Assembly (NCBI GenBank): GCA_036269895.1
Contig: DATBDN010000040.1
Location: forward strand, 1 to 35,858
From: DATBDN01 sp036269895
Lineage (GTDB): Bacteria; Actinomycetota; Thermoleophilia; Solirubrobacterales; Thermoleophilaceae
Direction of reading: 5' to 3'
DNA length: 35,858 nucleotides
Part shown: positions 1 to 7,778 of the stretch, piece by piece
Layout of the letters: each line of letters begins with the position of its first letter
Numbering within the stretch: the first letter of the stretch is position 1
Position numbers and translations under genes: made by a program
The notes under the pieces: model-generated
Seen by the model: only the letters and a program-made list of their open reading frames with translations
Database searches by the model: none
What the model was told of the DNA's origin: nothing

Positions 1-288
1 TACTCGGTCGACGAGGTGCTCGGGGAGGTTTTCGGGCTCACCGTCCGGTCGCGCAACGTCGGCTCGCAGATCGGGGCGTCGCTGAAGTCCCTGGTCGGCG
101 GGGAGCTCAAGGGCATGACGAAGATGCTCAGCGAAGGCCGGCTGCACGCCCAGGAGCGGCTCGAGGAGGAGGCCGTGGCAAAGGGTGCGAACGCCGTGCT
201 CGCATTTCGCTTCGACACCTCCGAGCTCGGCTCGACCTGGACGGAGATCTGCGCCTACGGCACGGCCGTGCAGGTGTCCCGTCGCTGA
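1..288 (+). CDS. YbjQ/UPF0145-like heavy-metal-binding-domain protein, 3' part
   Basis: The frame is open from the first base and ends with TGA at 286-288, so the 5' end lies outside the window; 95 residues are visible. The pattern fits the YbjQ/UPF0145 family: a VLGEVFGLTV strand, a basic stretch followed by a GG-containing loop, a long helix rich in Glu and Ala (EERLEEEAVAKGANAV), and a final strand ending in YGTAVQV. Members are small proteins thought to form pentamers; their function is poorly known despite the heavy-metal-binding name. Only the first strand or two appear to be missing. The next gene begins 2 nt after the stop, so the two are probably cotranscribed. The family call is by pattern only. 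Confidence 0.72.
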   Translation, partial: YSVDEVLGEVFGLTVRSRNVGSQIGASLKSLVGGELKGMTKMLSEGRLHAQERLEEEAVAKGANAVLAFRFDTSELGSTWTEICAYGTAVQVSRR

Positions 289-290
289 CG

Positions 291-1061
291 GTGGGCAGCC
301 TTTACATCCGCAAGGGCGACACGTTCGAGCCGACCGAGCTGACGCGCGGGCCATGGGACCCGAAAGCCCAGCACGGCGGCGCGCCGGCAGCGCTGATCGC
401 GGGCGAGCTGGAGCGCGTCGGCGACGGGCGGCCGTTCGCCCGCATCGCCTTGCACCTGATGAAGCCGGTGCCGCTCGTGCCGCTGACGCTCGAGATGGAA
501 GTGGCGCGCGACGGACGCCGTGCGCGTCGCGTTCGCGCGGACCTCAAGGCCGGCGACGAGGTCGTCTGCTTCGCCTACGCGCTGCAACTGCAGGGCGGTG
601 ACGAGGCGGTGCCGGAGATCCCGCTCTCGGCCTGCGTGGAACGCGGCCCGGACGAAGGGGAGGTCGCCCCGCGCTTCACCGACTACTCGATGTTCGGCGG
701 CGACGCCGTCGAGGTGCGCTTCGTGGCCGGCGCATTCGCACAACCGGGACCGGCGACGGCGTGGTTCAGGTTGATGGTTCCGGTCGTCGACGACGAGCCG
801 GTCACGCCGCTGCAGCGTGCGATGGCCGCGGCCGACTTCGGCAACGGGATCAGCGCCGCCTTGAGCTGGGAACAGTTCACGTTCGTCAACCCCGAGCTGA
901 CGGTCTTCCTGCTGCGCGAGCCCGACGGCGAGTGGATCGGCAACGACGCCGTGACCGCTATCGACCCCGGCGGGATCGGCCTTGCGGACGCGACCCTTCA
1001 TGACGTGCACGGGCCGTTCGCCCGCGCGCTGCAGTCGCTGCACGTCGCCGCGCGTCCGTGA
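291..1061 (+). CDS. Acyl-CoA thioesterase-like hotdog protein (TesB-like)
   Basis: The protein has 256 residues from a GTG start 2 nt after the previous stop. It resembles the thioesterase-like superfamily with two fused hotdog folds. The first half carries the typical GPWDPKAQHGGAPAAL segment, where the HGG turn opens the long hotdog helix, followed by ARIALHLMKPVPL and a strand with paired Arg. The second half has the matching AAADFGNGISAAL helix and ends with a LADATLHDVHGPFARALQSL element resembling the C-terminal hotdog strands. Such proteins hydrolyse acyl-CoA thioesters in the cytoplasm. Substrate cannot be told from sequence. Spacing suggests an operon with the upstream YbjQ-like gene. 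No signal peptide or membrane segment is visible. Confidence 0.78.
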   Translation: MGSLYIRKGDTFEPTELTRGPWDPKAQHGGAPAALIAGELERVGDGRPFARIALHLMKPVPLVPLTLEMEVARDGRRARRVRADLKAGDEVVCFAYALQLQGGDEAVPEIPLSACVERGPDEGEVAPRFTDYSMFGGDAVEVRFVAGAFAQPGPATAWFRLMVPVVDDEPVTPLQRAMAAADFGNGISAALSWEQFTFVNPELTVFLLREPDGEWIGNDAVTAIDPGGIGLADATLHDVHGPFARALQSLHVAARP

Positions 1062-1152
1062 GAGCCGAGCGCGCCGCGCTTTACGCAGACGGCTTCCTCG
1101 GCCCGTTCGCCGCCGCGGGAGGTGCTCGGGATGCTGTGCGTCGCGGCGGTCG

Positions 1153-1746
1153 TCAGGCCGTCACCGGCACGGCATCGAGTCGCTTGAGCGATTGCTTCAG
1201 CGCCCGCCGGCCGCGGTGGTGCAGGCCGTGGATGGAATCCTCGGACTTGCCGAGCCGCTCGGCGATCTCGCTGGGCGAGTAGCCCGCGACGTGGCGCAGG
1301 ACGATCACGTCGCGCTGGATCTCGGGAAGCTCGGAGAGAGCCGCGGTCAGTGCCTCGGACAGCTCGCGTCCCCGATCCTCGGCGCGCTCGTTGACGGCAC
1401 GTGCCTCCTCGCAGAGGATCGGCCGGCGGCGGCGGAGATGGTCGATCGCCAGGTTGTGGGTTACCCGCAGCAGCCAAGCCGAGAAGGGCACCGTGCGCTC
1501 CTCGTAGCGGCCGATCGAGGTGATCAGGCGCGCGAAGACCTGCTGGCGGATGTCCTCGGCCTCGTACTCGTCGCGCAGGATGCTGCGCGCATAGCCGTAC
1601 ACGTTGTCGCTGTAGTGGACGTAGAGCCAGTGGATCGCGTTCGAATCACCCACCTTCGCCCGGGCGATCACCCGGGACAACTCTCTCTTGGAGGGCCCGT
1701 CATCGGAAACGCGGACCTTGGGCTCGATGCTCATCACTGGGGTCAC
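1153..1746 (-). CDS. ECF-type RNA polymerase sigma factor (sigma-70 family)
   Basis: A 197-residue protein with sigma region 2 at about residues 25-95 (LYVHYSDNVYGYARSIL, then DEYEAEDIRQQVFARL, then WLLRVTHNLAIDHLRRRR) and region 4 at about 130-185 (LSELPEIQRDVIVLRHVAGYS, then the helix-turn-helix SEIAERLGKSEDSIHGLHHRGRR). This is the ECF/group 4 layout. The GTG start at 1746 is supported by GGAGG on the minus strand at 1753-1757, six bases upstream; an ATG five codons later is the alternative. No anti-sigma gene adjoins it. It is divergent from the PAS-BTAD regulator at 1930, so the 183-nt gap should hold promoters for both. The 91 nt between its end and the thioesterase gene hold nothing I can identify. 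Confidence 0.9.
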   Translation of the reverse strand: MTPVMSIEPKVRVSDDGPSKRELSRVIARAKVGDSNAIHWLYVHYSDNVYGYARSILRDEYEAEDIRQQVFARLITSIGRYEERTVPFSAWLLRVTHNLAIDHLRRRRPILCEEARAVNERAEDRGRELSEALTAALSELPEIQRDVIVLRHVAGYSPSEIAERLGKSEDSIHGLHHRGRRALKQSLKRLDAVPVTA

Positions 1747-1929
1747 TGCCTACCTCCGGTGTCTTCGGCGCCTCCGCATCCGACGTCCCTGTCGTCGGTT
1801 TGGACTCCGGCGCCGGTTTCCCTTACCTCCCTTGCATGCTGCCCGCAGCGGATTTGGGCGCGATTAGGCTTCGCGTTAGCCGGAGATTTGTTGCATCTTT
1901 ATGTGTCGAACCCGAAAAGGGGACACTTA

Positions 1930-3111
1930 ATGCCGAAGCGGGTGAAGCCAAAGTCGTCCCCGGATAACCGGGTGCCGCTTGACGAGACGGTCGTCGACTC
2001 GCTCCCCTATGGGCTGGTGGTGGTCCAGGCCGACCACACCATCAGCTCTTTCAACGCCACGGCGCGCCGTTTTCTTCCGCAGCTCGGCGATGTAGCGCTT
2101 TGTCACGAAGCGCTGTCCTGCCGAGTCCCGGGCGGCCCGTGCGAGCACGGCTGCTTGGCGGCCCGCGCCGTGGCGCGGCAGGGGGCGCTGCCGGAGATCC
2201 GCATCGACATGCCGCCTGGCGCCGGCCAGATCACGGCGGTCTGGGTGACCGTGGCGGCGGTTGGCAGCCGGCCGGAAGCGGTTTTCCACCTGCGGCCCGG
2301 GGACGCGCGGGACCGGCGCCGGCGCAGTGACCCGCATTGGCTGAGCGGCCCGGAGCTGCGGATCACGTCGTTCGGCCGCACGCGTGTCGACACACCGGAG
2401 GGGCCCCTGCGCGGCGAGTGGCTGCAGCAGCGTCCGGGTCAGCTCCTCAAGTATCTGATCTGCGAGCGCAACCGCGTGGTCCCCGCCGACGTGATCGCCG
2501 AGGCGCTCTGGCCAGGAACGGGACGCCAGGGACTGGGCAACGTGCGCTACTTCATGCACGCGCTGCGCGAGAAGCTCGAGCCGCACCGGCCGCGCGGCGC
2601 ACGCTCTTCCTTCATCGTCACGGTCCAGGGCGGCTACGCGCTCGACCGTCGCCACGTGCGCATCGACGCAGACGACTTCGACGAGGCCATCTCGCAGGGC
2701 CTCGAGGCGGCGTCGCGCAGCGACGACGACTTCGCAGTCGAACGGCTGAAGGCCGCGCTCGCCCTCTACCGCGGCGACTTCCTGGCCGACGAGCCCTACG
2801 CCGAGTGGTCGCTGGACGAGCGCGACCGCCTGCACAACCTGGCCGGCCGTGCGCTGCGCGCGCTCACGAAGATCGCGATGGCGCGCCGCGAGCTCGACGC
2901 CGCGGCCGAGTACCTCGAGCAGCTCGCCGAGCTCGAGCCGCTCGACGGCGAGACACACCGGGACCTGCTCGCCGTGTGGATGGCGCAGGGGCGACGGACC
3001 GAGGCTGCGCGCCGCTACGCGATCTATCGCACCCGGATCCTGCGGGAGTTCGGGGACGAGCCGGACTTCCAGCTGGCTGATCTGCGGCCAGCCGCCAGAA
3101 GCACGCGCTAG
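1930..3111 (+). CDS. PAS / winged-helix / BTAD transcriptional regulator with a four-Cys PAS
   Basis: A 393-residue regulator. Residues about 20-125 look like a PAS domain (DSLPYGLVVVQADHTISSFN) carrying Cys58, Cys64, Cys71 and Cys75 with two nearby His. Residues about 140-240 form an OmpR-type winged helix (PGQLLKYLICERNRVVPADV, ALWPG, VRYFMHALREKLEP, VQGGYAL). Residues about 245-390 are a bacterial transcriptional activator domain with TPR-like helices, as in SARP/AfsR-type regulators. The open frame extends far upstream, but ATG 1930 is preceded by AAAAGGGGA, a good ribosome site, and residue composition changes there. It is divergent from the sigma factor gene and followed after 16 nt by the RmlA-like gene. 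The Cys cluster suggests a redox or metal input; that is inference. Confidence 0.82.
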   Translation: MPKRVKPKSSPDNRVPLDETVVDSLPYGLVVVQADHTISSFNATARRFLPQLGDVALCHEALSCRVPGGPCEHGCLAARAVARQGALPEIRIDMPPGAGQITAVWVTVAAVGSRPEAVFHLRPGDARDRRRRSDPHWLSGPELRITSFGRTRVDTPEGPLRGEWLQQRPGQLLKYLICERNRVVPADVIAEALWPGTGRQGLGNVRYFMHALREKLEPHRPRGARSSFIVTVQGGYALDRRHVRIDADDFDEAISQGLEAASRSDDDFAVERLKAALALYRGDFLADEPYAEWSLDERDRLHNLAGRALRALTKIAMARRELDAAAEYLEQLAELEPLDGETHRDLLAVWMAQGRRTEAARRYAIYRTRILREFGDEPDFQLADLRPAARSTR

Positions 3112-3127
3112 GCCCGTTTTGTGGAAG

Positions 3128-3883
3128 GTGGAGGAATTAAGGGGACTGATCCGCGCCGTCACCCGTCCGGGTGACCAGCTCTGCAGGATCGCCGGCCCCG
3201 GTTGCCCGTACACCCTCCCGATCGCGGGTCGCCCCCTGATCGCGCATGCGGTCAGGGCGCTCCGCGACGCCGGCGTGAGTCGGATCGTCGTCGCGATCGA
3301 CGCGCCGATCGCCGAGCACGTCGCGCCGGCCGTGGAGGGGGTCGGCGGCGCGGACGTCGAGATCGCGATCCAGGCCATAGGTGACACCGGGGCGCCGCTG
3401 CTCGTCATGGACGGGGACATGCTGGCCGGGGAGATCGACACAGACGCGCTCGTGGTCAAGGCCGCATGGCAGTACGACGGCACGATCGACGGCATCCTCG
3501 AAGCGAACAGCCTCGCGCTCGACGCCCTGAAGCCCGTCCGCATCGACGTAGATCTCTCCAACACGACCGTGCAAGGGCGCGTCCACATCGATCCGAGCGC
3601 GGAGCTCGACGGCGCGAAGGTCCGCGGGCCCGCGTACATCGGGCCGGGGGCGCGGATCATCCAGACCTACGTCGGGCCGTACAGCTCGATCGGCGCGGGC
3701 GTCACGTTGGAGGGCGTGGAGATCGAGCACTCGATCGTCCTGCCTCACGCGCAGATCCGCTTTCCGGGCAGGCGGCTCGAATCGAGCCTGGTCGGCGAGG
3801 GAGCCGAGATCGCCCGCGACTACACCCTGCCGTCAGCGCTGCGGCTGCGTGTCGGGCCAGGGTCACAGATCCAGCTGAGTTAG
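3128..3883 (+). CDS. Degenerate RmlA-like nucleotidyltransferase / left-handed beta-helix protein
   Basis: About 251 residues, clearly related to the full-length RmlA at 11903-12967 but much shorter. The N-terminal part keeps the sugar-nucleotidyltransferase frame (LPIAGRPLIAHAVRALRDAGVSRIVV) but lacks the nucleotide-binding GGxGTRLxPxT signature, having VTRPGDQLCRIAG there. Most of the catalytic middle is missing: the chain passes quickly to the AAWQYDGTIDGILEANSLALDAL helix and then to hexapeptide repeats (GRVHIDPSAELDGAKVRGPA, YVGPYSSIGAGV, IEHSIVLPHAQI) that match the paralogue closely. It is probably not an active transferase. The start is uncertain: GTG 3128 is the canonical choice, TTG 3119 is possible, and GGAGGA at 3130-3135 would suit a CTG at 3146. 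It probably shares a transcript with the upstream regulator. Confidence 0.72.
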   Translation: MEELRGLIRAVTRPGDQLCRIAGPGCPYTLPIAGRPLIAHAVRALRDAGVSRIVVAIDAPIAEHVAPAVEGVGGADVEIAIQAIGDTGAPLLVMDGDMLAGEIDTDALVVKAAWQYDGTIDGILEANSLALDALKPVRIDVDLSNTTVQGRVHIDPSAELDGAKVRGPAYIGPGARIIQTYVGPYSSIGAGVTLEGVEIEHSIVLPHAQIRFPGRRLESSLVGEGAEIARDYTLPSALRLRVGPGSQIQLS

Positions 3884-4554
3884 GCCTTCCCGTACACCGG
3901 GATTGCCGCGCCGCTCGTCGGGGCCGAGTCGTCGGAGACGAGGAAGCGGATGACCTTCGCGATCTCCTCGGGGGTCACCCACTTCGAGTAGTCGGCATCC
4001 GGCTGCGCCCGGCGGTTGGCCGGCGTGTCGATGACGCTCGGCAGCACCGCGTTCGCGCGAATACCGTCCTGCCGGTACTCGGCGTCAAGCGTCTGCACAA
4101 ACGAAAGCACGGCCGCTTTCGCCACTATGTAGGGCGCCGCGCCCGGGAACGGGCGCAGCGCCGGACGGGCGGAGACGCCCACGAAAGCCCCTCCGCCGCG
4201 GCGGAGGAAGCGCGGGATCGCGGCGCGCGCGAGCAGGATGTTCGGCCGGAGGTTCAGGCGCATCAGCCGATCGAACTCGTCCGGATCGGTCTCGTGCACT
4301 CGGCCGCTCTCCGCGTAGCCCCCGACCAGGTTGACGACCGCGCCGATCTCGCTGATCGCGGCGACCGCCTCGGCAGCCTGCTCCCGGTTGAACAGGTCCG
4401 CCTTGATCAGCTCGACGTCGAGGCCCTGGAGTCGCTCGCGCTCCTCCTCGACCAGCCAGGTCGCACCAACCGGAAACCCGCTGGCGACCAGTTCCTTGAC
4501 CACGGCCGCGCCCAGCGCGCCGGTGCCTCCTGCGACGAGCACTTCGGCTGCCAT
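3880..4554 (-). CDS. SDR-family NAD(P)-dependent oxidoreductase
   Basis: A 224-residue short-chain dehydrogenase/reductase. The Rossmann signature GGTGALG lies at about residues 9-15, followed by KADLF (cofactor Asp), VVNLVGGYAESG in place of the usual NNAG region, a catalytic Ser in FVGVSARPA, and the Tyr-Lys pair in YIVAK. The end has the usual SDR closing pattern with SDDSAPTSGAAIPVYG. Substrate is not evident. The ATG start is supported by AAGGGG six bases upstream on the minus strand. Its stop overlaps the stop of the RmlA-like gene on the other strand in the quartet TTAG at 3880-3883. It is divergent from the OB/HD nuclease gene. Confidence 0.88.
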   Translation of the reverse strand: MAAEVLVAGGTGALGAAVVKELVASGFPVGATWLVEEERERLQGLDVELIKADLFNREQAAEAVAAISEIGAVVNLVGGYAESGRVHETDPDEFDRLMRLNLRPNILLARAAIPRFLRRGGGAFVGVSARPALRPFPGAAPYIVAKAAVLSFVQTLDAEYRQDGIRANAVLPSVIDTPANRRAQPDADYSKWVTPEEIAKVIRFLVSDDSAPTSGAAIPVYGKA

Positions 4555-4617
4555 GTCAGACCCCTTGCGAGTGCGGCGACCTCATCGCCATGGAAGTTAA
4601 CCGTCCGATCGCGGGTC

Positions 4618-4623
4618 TACCTT
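4618..4623 (+). promoter_or_regulatory. Putative -10 box TACCTT of a leaderless start
   Basis: TACCTT fits TANNNT and ends 11 nt before ATG 4635, which has no Shine-Dalgarno. It is one of a series of similarly placed boxes in this window. No clear -35 is seen. If real, the transcript would begin only a few bases before ATG 4635, favouring that start over ATG 4590. Confidence 0.3.
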
Positions 4624-4634
4624 CGCGCCTCCCG

Positions 4635-5645
4635 ATGGAGACGCTTCCCCTGCAAGGCAAGGTATTCGTGCGGGACCTGTGCGACGGTGAAACCGTCGAC
4701 TCGTTCTTCCTCGTGCGCGAGCGCACGCGGCGCGAGAAGCGCAATGGCGAGTCGTTCATGAAGCTGCAGCTCGGGGACTCGACCGGCACGGTCGAGGGTG
4801 TCTGCTGGGAGTGCAGCGACGAGCTCTGGTCCGCCGCGGCCCCTGGCACCGTCGTCCGCGTCATGGGGCCGTACGGGGTCCACGCGCAGTACGGGAAGTC
4901 GCTGACCATCCGGGTGATGCGCCCGGCCGAGCCCGGCGAGTACGACCAGCTCGACCTGATGGACGGGCCGAGCGCCGCCTACGGCCAGATGGTGCAGGAC
5001 CTGCGCGCGCTGATCGCGACCGTCCAGAAGCCGGCCCTGCGCCAGCTGCTCGAAAGCTTCTTCGGCGACGGCTCGGAGATCTGGCAGCGCTGGAGCACGG
5101 CACCGGCAGCGAAGAAGTACCACCAGGCCTACCGCCACGGGCTGCTCGAGCACTCGTTGTCAGTCGCCCAGGGCGTCAGCGCGATCTCGGCCACGTTCCC
5201 GGGCATCGACCGCGACGTCGCCGTCGCCGGCGCGCTTCTGCACGACATCGGCAAGATCGACGCGTACGAGACCGTCGGTGGCGCTCACGACCTGACCGAC
5301 GCCGGCAAGCTGCACGGCGAGATCCCGCTCGGCTACTACCGCGTGCGCCGGGCGATCGAGGACACTCCCGGCTTCCCGCCGGATCAGGCGGAGGCCCTGT
5401 TGCACATCATCCTCAGCCACCACGGCCAGCTCGAGCATGGCTCGCCCGTCGTCCCGTGCACGCGCGAGGCCATCCTCGTCCACATGATCGACAACCTCGG
5501 CGGCAAGCTCGGAAGCTTCGACCGGATCGAGAAGGGGTTGTCGGACGGTGAGAGCTGGTCAGGCTTCGATCGCGCGCTGTCAGGCGCCGCCTTCTTCGCC
5601 TCACGGCGGACGGCGCCCGAAGCACGCGAAGCCGAAGCCGCTTAG
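4635..5645 (+). CDS. YhaM-like 3'-5' exoribonuclease (OB-fold plus HD domain)
   Basis: A 336-residue protein if begun at ATG 4635, or 351 residues from ATG 4590 in the same frame. The N-terminal 100 residues form an OB-fold (VRDLCDGETVDSFFLV, RRNGESFMKLQLGDSTG-like spacing, VRVMGPYG). A metal-dependent HD phosphohydrolase domain follows, with HGLLEHSLSV, the HD pair in LLHDIGKIDAY, ILSHHGQLEHGSPV and HMIDNLGG. This order and length match the YhaM family, which degrades short single-stranded RNA or DNA from the 3' end. I prefer ATG 4635 because a possible -10 box TACCTT lies just upstream and the extra 15 residues look unlike the family. The stop shares a TTAG quartet with the convergent VOC gene. 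Confidence 0.84.
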   Translation: METLPLQGKVFVRDLCDGETVDSFFLVRERTRREKRNGESFMKLQLGDSTGTVEGVCWECSDELWSAAAPGTVVRVMGPYGVHAQYGKSLTIRVMRPAEPGEYDQLDLMDGPSAAYGQMVQDLRALIATVQKPALRQLLESFFGDGSEIWQRWSTAPAAKKYHQAYRHGLLEHSLSVAQGVSAISATFPGIDRDVAVAGALLHDIGKIDAYETVGGAHDLTDAGKLHGEIPLGYYRVRRAIEDTPGFPPDQAEALLHIILSHHGQLEHGSPVVPCTREAILVHMIDNLGGKLGSFDRIEKGLSDGESWSGFDRALSGAAFFASRRTAPEAREAEAA

Positions 5646-6037
5646 TCGGCGTCGCCCACGACCATGAGAGTGTTGCCCTCCGGGTCGCGGAACCAGAACA
5701 GCGGCGGGACCGGGCCGCCCATGCGGCCGACCTCGTCGTCGACGTCCACGCCATCGGCCTTGAGCTGTGCGTGGTACCCGTCGATGTCCTTCGTGTAGAG
5801 GCTGATGCCCGTCTCGCGGTTGCCTGACGGCTTGCCCTCCGGGGGCGGCGCCAGCGCGATCGTGGTCTCACTGTCGCCGGGGGCGACCTCGACCCAGCGG
5901 TACTGGCCGCCGAACGGCACATCGATGCGCTTCTCCAGGCCGAGCTTGTCCGTGTAGAACTCGATCGCCCGGTCCACGTCCGCTACGGGGACGACCGTGG
6001 TGGCGATCTTCTCGACCCGCGTCTTGGTGCTTGCCAC
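5642..6037 (-). CDS. VOC-family (glyoxalase/bleomycin-resistance fold) protein
   Basis: A 131-residue single-domain VOC protein. It begins with KIATTVVPVADVDRAIEFYTDKLGL, the typical first beta-alpha-beta module, continues with ETTIALAPP and GISLYTKDIDGYHAQLKADGV, and ends with PPLFWFRDPEGNTLMVVGD, where the last strand carries the usual DPEGN. Such proteins bind a metal between paired modules and act in detoxification, dioxygenation or drug binding; the substrate is not deducible here. The GTG start is well supported by AAGGAGGAA on the minus strand, with GGAGG five bases before it. This contrasts with several neighbours that have no ribosome site at all. It is convergent with the YhaM-like gene. 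Confidence 0.86.
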   Translation of the reverse strand: MASTKTRVEKIATTVVPVADVDRAIEFYTDKLGLEKRIDVPFGGQYRWVEVAPGDSETTIALAPPPEGKPSGNRETGISLYTKDIDGYHAQLKADGVDVDDEVGRMGGPVPPLFWFRDPEGNTLMVVGDAD

Positions 6038-6100
6038 AACTTCCTCCTTGGTGGTTGAACCAGCATCCGTGTAGACGCCCGGCGCCTCCGAAACTAATCG

Positions 6101-7693
6101 CTAGATCTGGTGCAACTCGGGCGTGCCCGAGTCGACCTGGAACTTCGCGAGCCTCGAGACCTTGCCGTTCGGCACCTTCGCGTCGCTGACCGCCTTGAAC
6201 TCGCCGACCAGCTTGTTCTTGTCGATCGTCACGACGCAGTAGCCGCGGTGGTCGAACTCGGCGTATTTCACGTGCGGGTCAGAGCTCTTGCGCAACGAGT
6301 CGAGCGTCGACGACGGGAGGTGCAGCTCCTCGGGAAGCCCGAACGACGTGGCAGAGCCGCCCACGAGCTCGGTCCCGATGCGTTTGCCCGACGTCTCGCC
6401 GTTCGTGTAGAGGTCGCCGGCGATGAAGGTATGGATGTCGCCGCTCAGCACGACCAGGTTGTCGACCTTCTTGTTGACGAACGCCGTGAGGATCTCCTCG
6501 CGCTCGGCGGAGTAGCCGTCCCACTGGTCCTGGTTCGCATGGCTACCGGGCACCGAGTCCAGCGCCATCATCATCGTTTCGCTGGCCAGCAGCGACCAGC
6601 GCGCCTTCGATTTCGGAAGCGCTGACTTGAGCCAGCCCTTCTGGGCAGAGCCGAGGAACGTGCGCCCCGGCTGCATGTCGTCGGGGCAGGCCGTGACCTG
6701 CACGTCGTTACACGGCTGCGGGTCGCGGTACTGCCGCTCGTCCGTGAGGAACAACTCGGCCATCTTGCCTAGGCGAATCGAGCCGTACTGGCGGTTCGAC
6801 CCTATGCGCGGCATTGCCTCGTGGAACGCCTGATAGCCGTTCTTGCGCCGCTGGCCGAAGGGGACGCGGCGCGGGTACTGGTTGTTGTTCTCCTTGTTGG
6901 CGGGGTCGGTCGAGGCCGAATCCGGCTGATTGCCGGCGTAGTTGTCCTCGACCTCGTGGTCGTCCCACATCACGACGAACGGATACGCGGCGTGCAAGTC
7001 CTGCAGGTGCTTGTCCGACTGGTAGAAGCGGTACTTCTGCCGGTACTCGGCGAGCGTCTGCACGTCGCCGTCCTTGTTCGTGCCGGTCTTGTCGACGCGC
7101 GCGGCCGGCCCGTCGTAGTAATGGTGCTCGTAGATGTAGTCGCCCAGCATCAGCACCAGGTCGAGGTCCTTCTCCTTCGTCAGAGCGGCCAGCGCCGTGT
7201 AGTAGCCGGCCTCGTAGCTCTGGCACGAGTAGAAGCCGATCCGCAGCTTCTGGTTGGAATCGGCGGGTGGGAGCGTCCGGAAGCTGCCGACGCGCGAGTT
7301 CTTGTGCTTGGTGTGGAAGCGGTAGTGGTACTCGTGCACGGGCTTGAGGCCGCTCACGCGCGCGTGCACTGTGAAGTCGCGCGTGGCGTCGGCGATCACC
7401 TCCTGCCGCTTGACCACGTGCCGGAAGTGCTTGTCGGTGGCCACCTCGAGCGTTAGCCGCGACGAGCGCTGCAACTCGGACGCGCGCGTCCACAACGTGA
7501 TCCCCTTCGCCGACGGGAACCCGGACGAGACCCCGTGCGCGAATTTGCCGCCGGTGGCCACGGGCAGCTTCTTGGCGCGTGCGATCGCGACGTAGTTGAG
7601 TGGTCCCGGCCCTGCAAGTGCGAGTCCGGCACCGGCGCTCGCCAGTACGAACTCGCGGCGGCGAAGCGCGCCGCGCCTATCCCTCTCGCTCAT
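6101..7693 (-). CDS. phoD: Tat-exported PhoD-type alkaline phosphatase / phosphodiesterase
   Basis: A 530-residue secreted metallophosphoesterase. Residues 1-40 are a Tat signal with twin Arg in RRREFVLASAG and a hydrophobic stretch. An Fn3-like PhoD N-terminal domain follows (FAHGVSSGFPSAKGITLWTRA). The catalytic domain shows FYSCQSYEAGYYTA, LVLMLGDYIYEHHY, VVMWDDHEVEDNY and VVLSGDIHTFIAGDL, the expected PhoD metal-ligand motifs. PhoD enzymes release phosphate from phosphodiesters such as teichoic acids outside the cell and use Fe and Ca. No Shine-Dalgarno precedes ATG 7693; a TAGGGT box on the minus strand six bases upstream suggests a leaderless transcript. It is divergent from the PafBC gene. 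Confidence 0.93.
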   Translation of the reverse strand: MSERDRRGALRRREFVLASAGAGLALAGPGPLNYVAIARAKKLPVATGGKFAHGVSSGFPSAKGITLWTRASELQRSSRLTLEVATDKHFRHVVKRQEVIADATRDFTVHARVSGLKPVHEYHYRFHTKHKNSRVGSFRTLPPADSNQKLRIGFYSCQSYEAGYYTALAALTKEKDLDLVLMLGDYIYEHHYYDGPAARVDKTGTNKDGDVQTLAEYRQKYRFYQSDKHLQDLHAAYPFVVMWDDHEVEDNYAGNQPDSASTDPANKENNNQYPRRVPFGQRRKNGYQAFHEAMPRIGSNRQYGSIRLGKMAELFLTDERQYRDPQPCNDVQVTACPDDMQPGRTFLGSAQKGWLKSALPKSKARWSLLASETMMMALDSVPGSHANQDQWDGYSAEREEILTAFVNKKVDNLVVLSGDIHTFIAGDLYTNGETSGKRIGTELVGGSATSFGLPEELHLPSSTLDSLRKSSDPHVKYAEFDHRGYCVVTIDKNKLVGEFKAVSDAKVPNGKVSRLAKFQVDSGTPELHQI

Positions 7694-7699
7694 TGAGCG

Positions 7700-7705
7700 A
7701 CCCTA
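7700..7705 (-). promoter_or_regulatory. Putative -10 box TAGGGT for phoD (leaderless)
   Basis: On the minus strand TAGGGT lies 6 nt before ATG 7693, with no ribosome site between them. It matches the TANNNT consensus of actinobacterial -10 elements. The position is consistent with transcription starting at or next to the start codon. No -35 match is apparent. Confidence 0.33.
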
Positions 7706-7764
7706 TACCGCAAAGACCGTAAAAACGACGCTCCAATCCAACTGGCGTGGTGGGTCACCCGTCT

Positions 7765-7770
7765 TATCCT
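7765..7770 (+). promoter_or_regulatory. Putative -10 box TATCCT for pafBC (leaderless)
   Basis: TATCCT lies 8 nt before ATG 7779 with no Shine-Dalgarno in between. The 8-nt spacing recurs at three other genes in this window. I checked for the PafBC-type element (TTGTCRGTG eight bases upstream of the -10) and it is absent, so self-activation through that element is not supported. Confidence 0.35.
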
Positions 7771-7778
7771 CGAACGCA

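Noticed and set aside
3136..3138. ATT as a start for the RmlA-like gene, by analogy with rmlA
   Set aside because: Although GGAGGA precedes it, this ATT is in a different frame that reaches a stop within about a dozen codons.
1927..3660. A 577-codon minus-strand open frame over the PAS-BTAD and RmlA-like genes
   Set aside because: The plus-strand frames have recognisable domains; this frame has none and is explained by high GC content.
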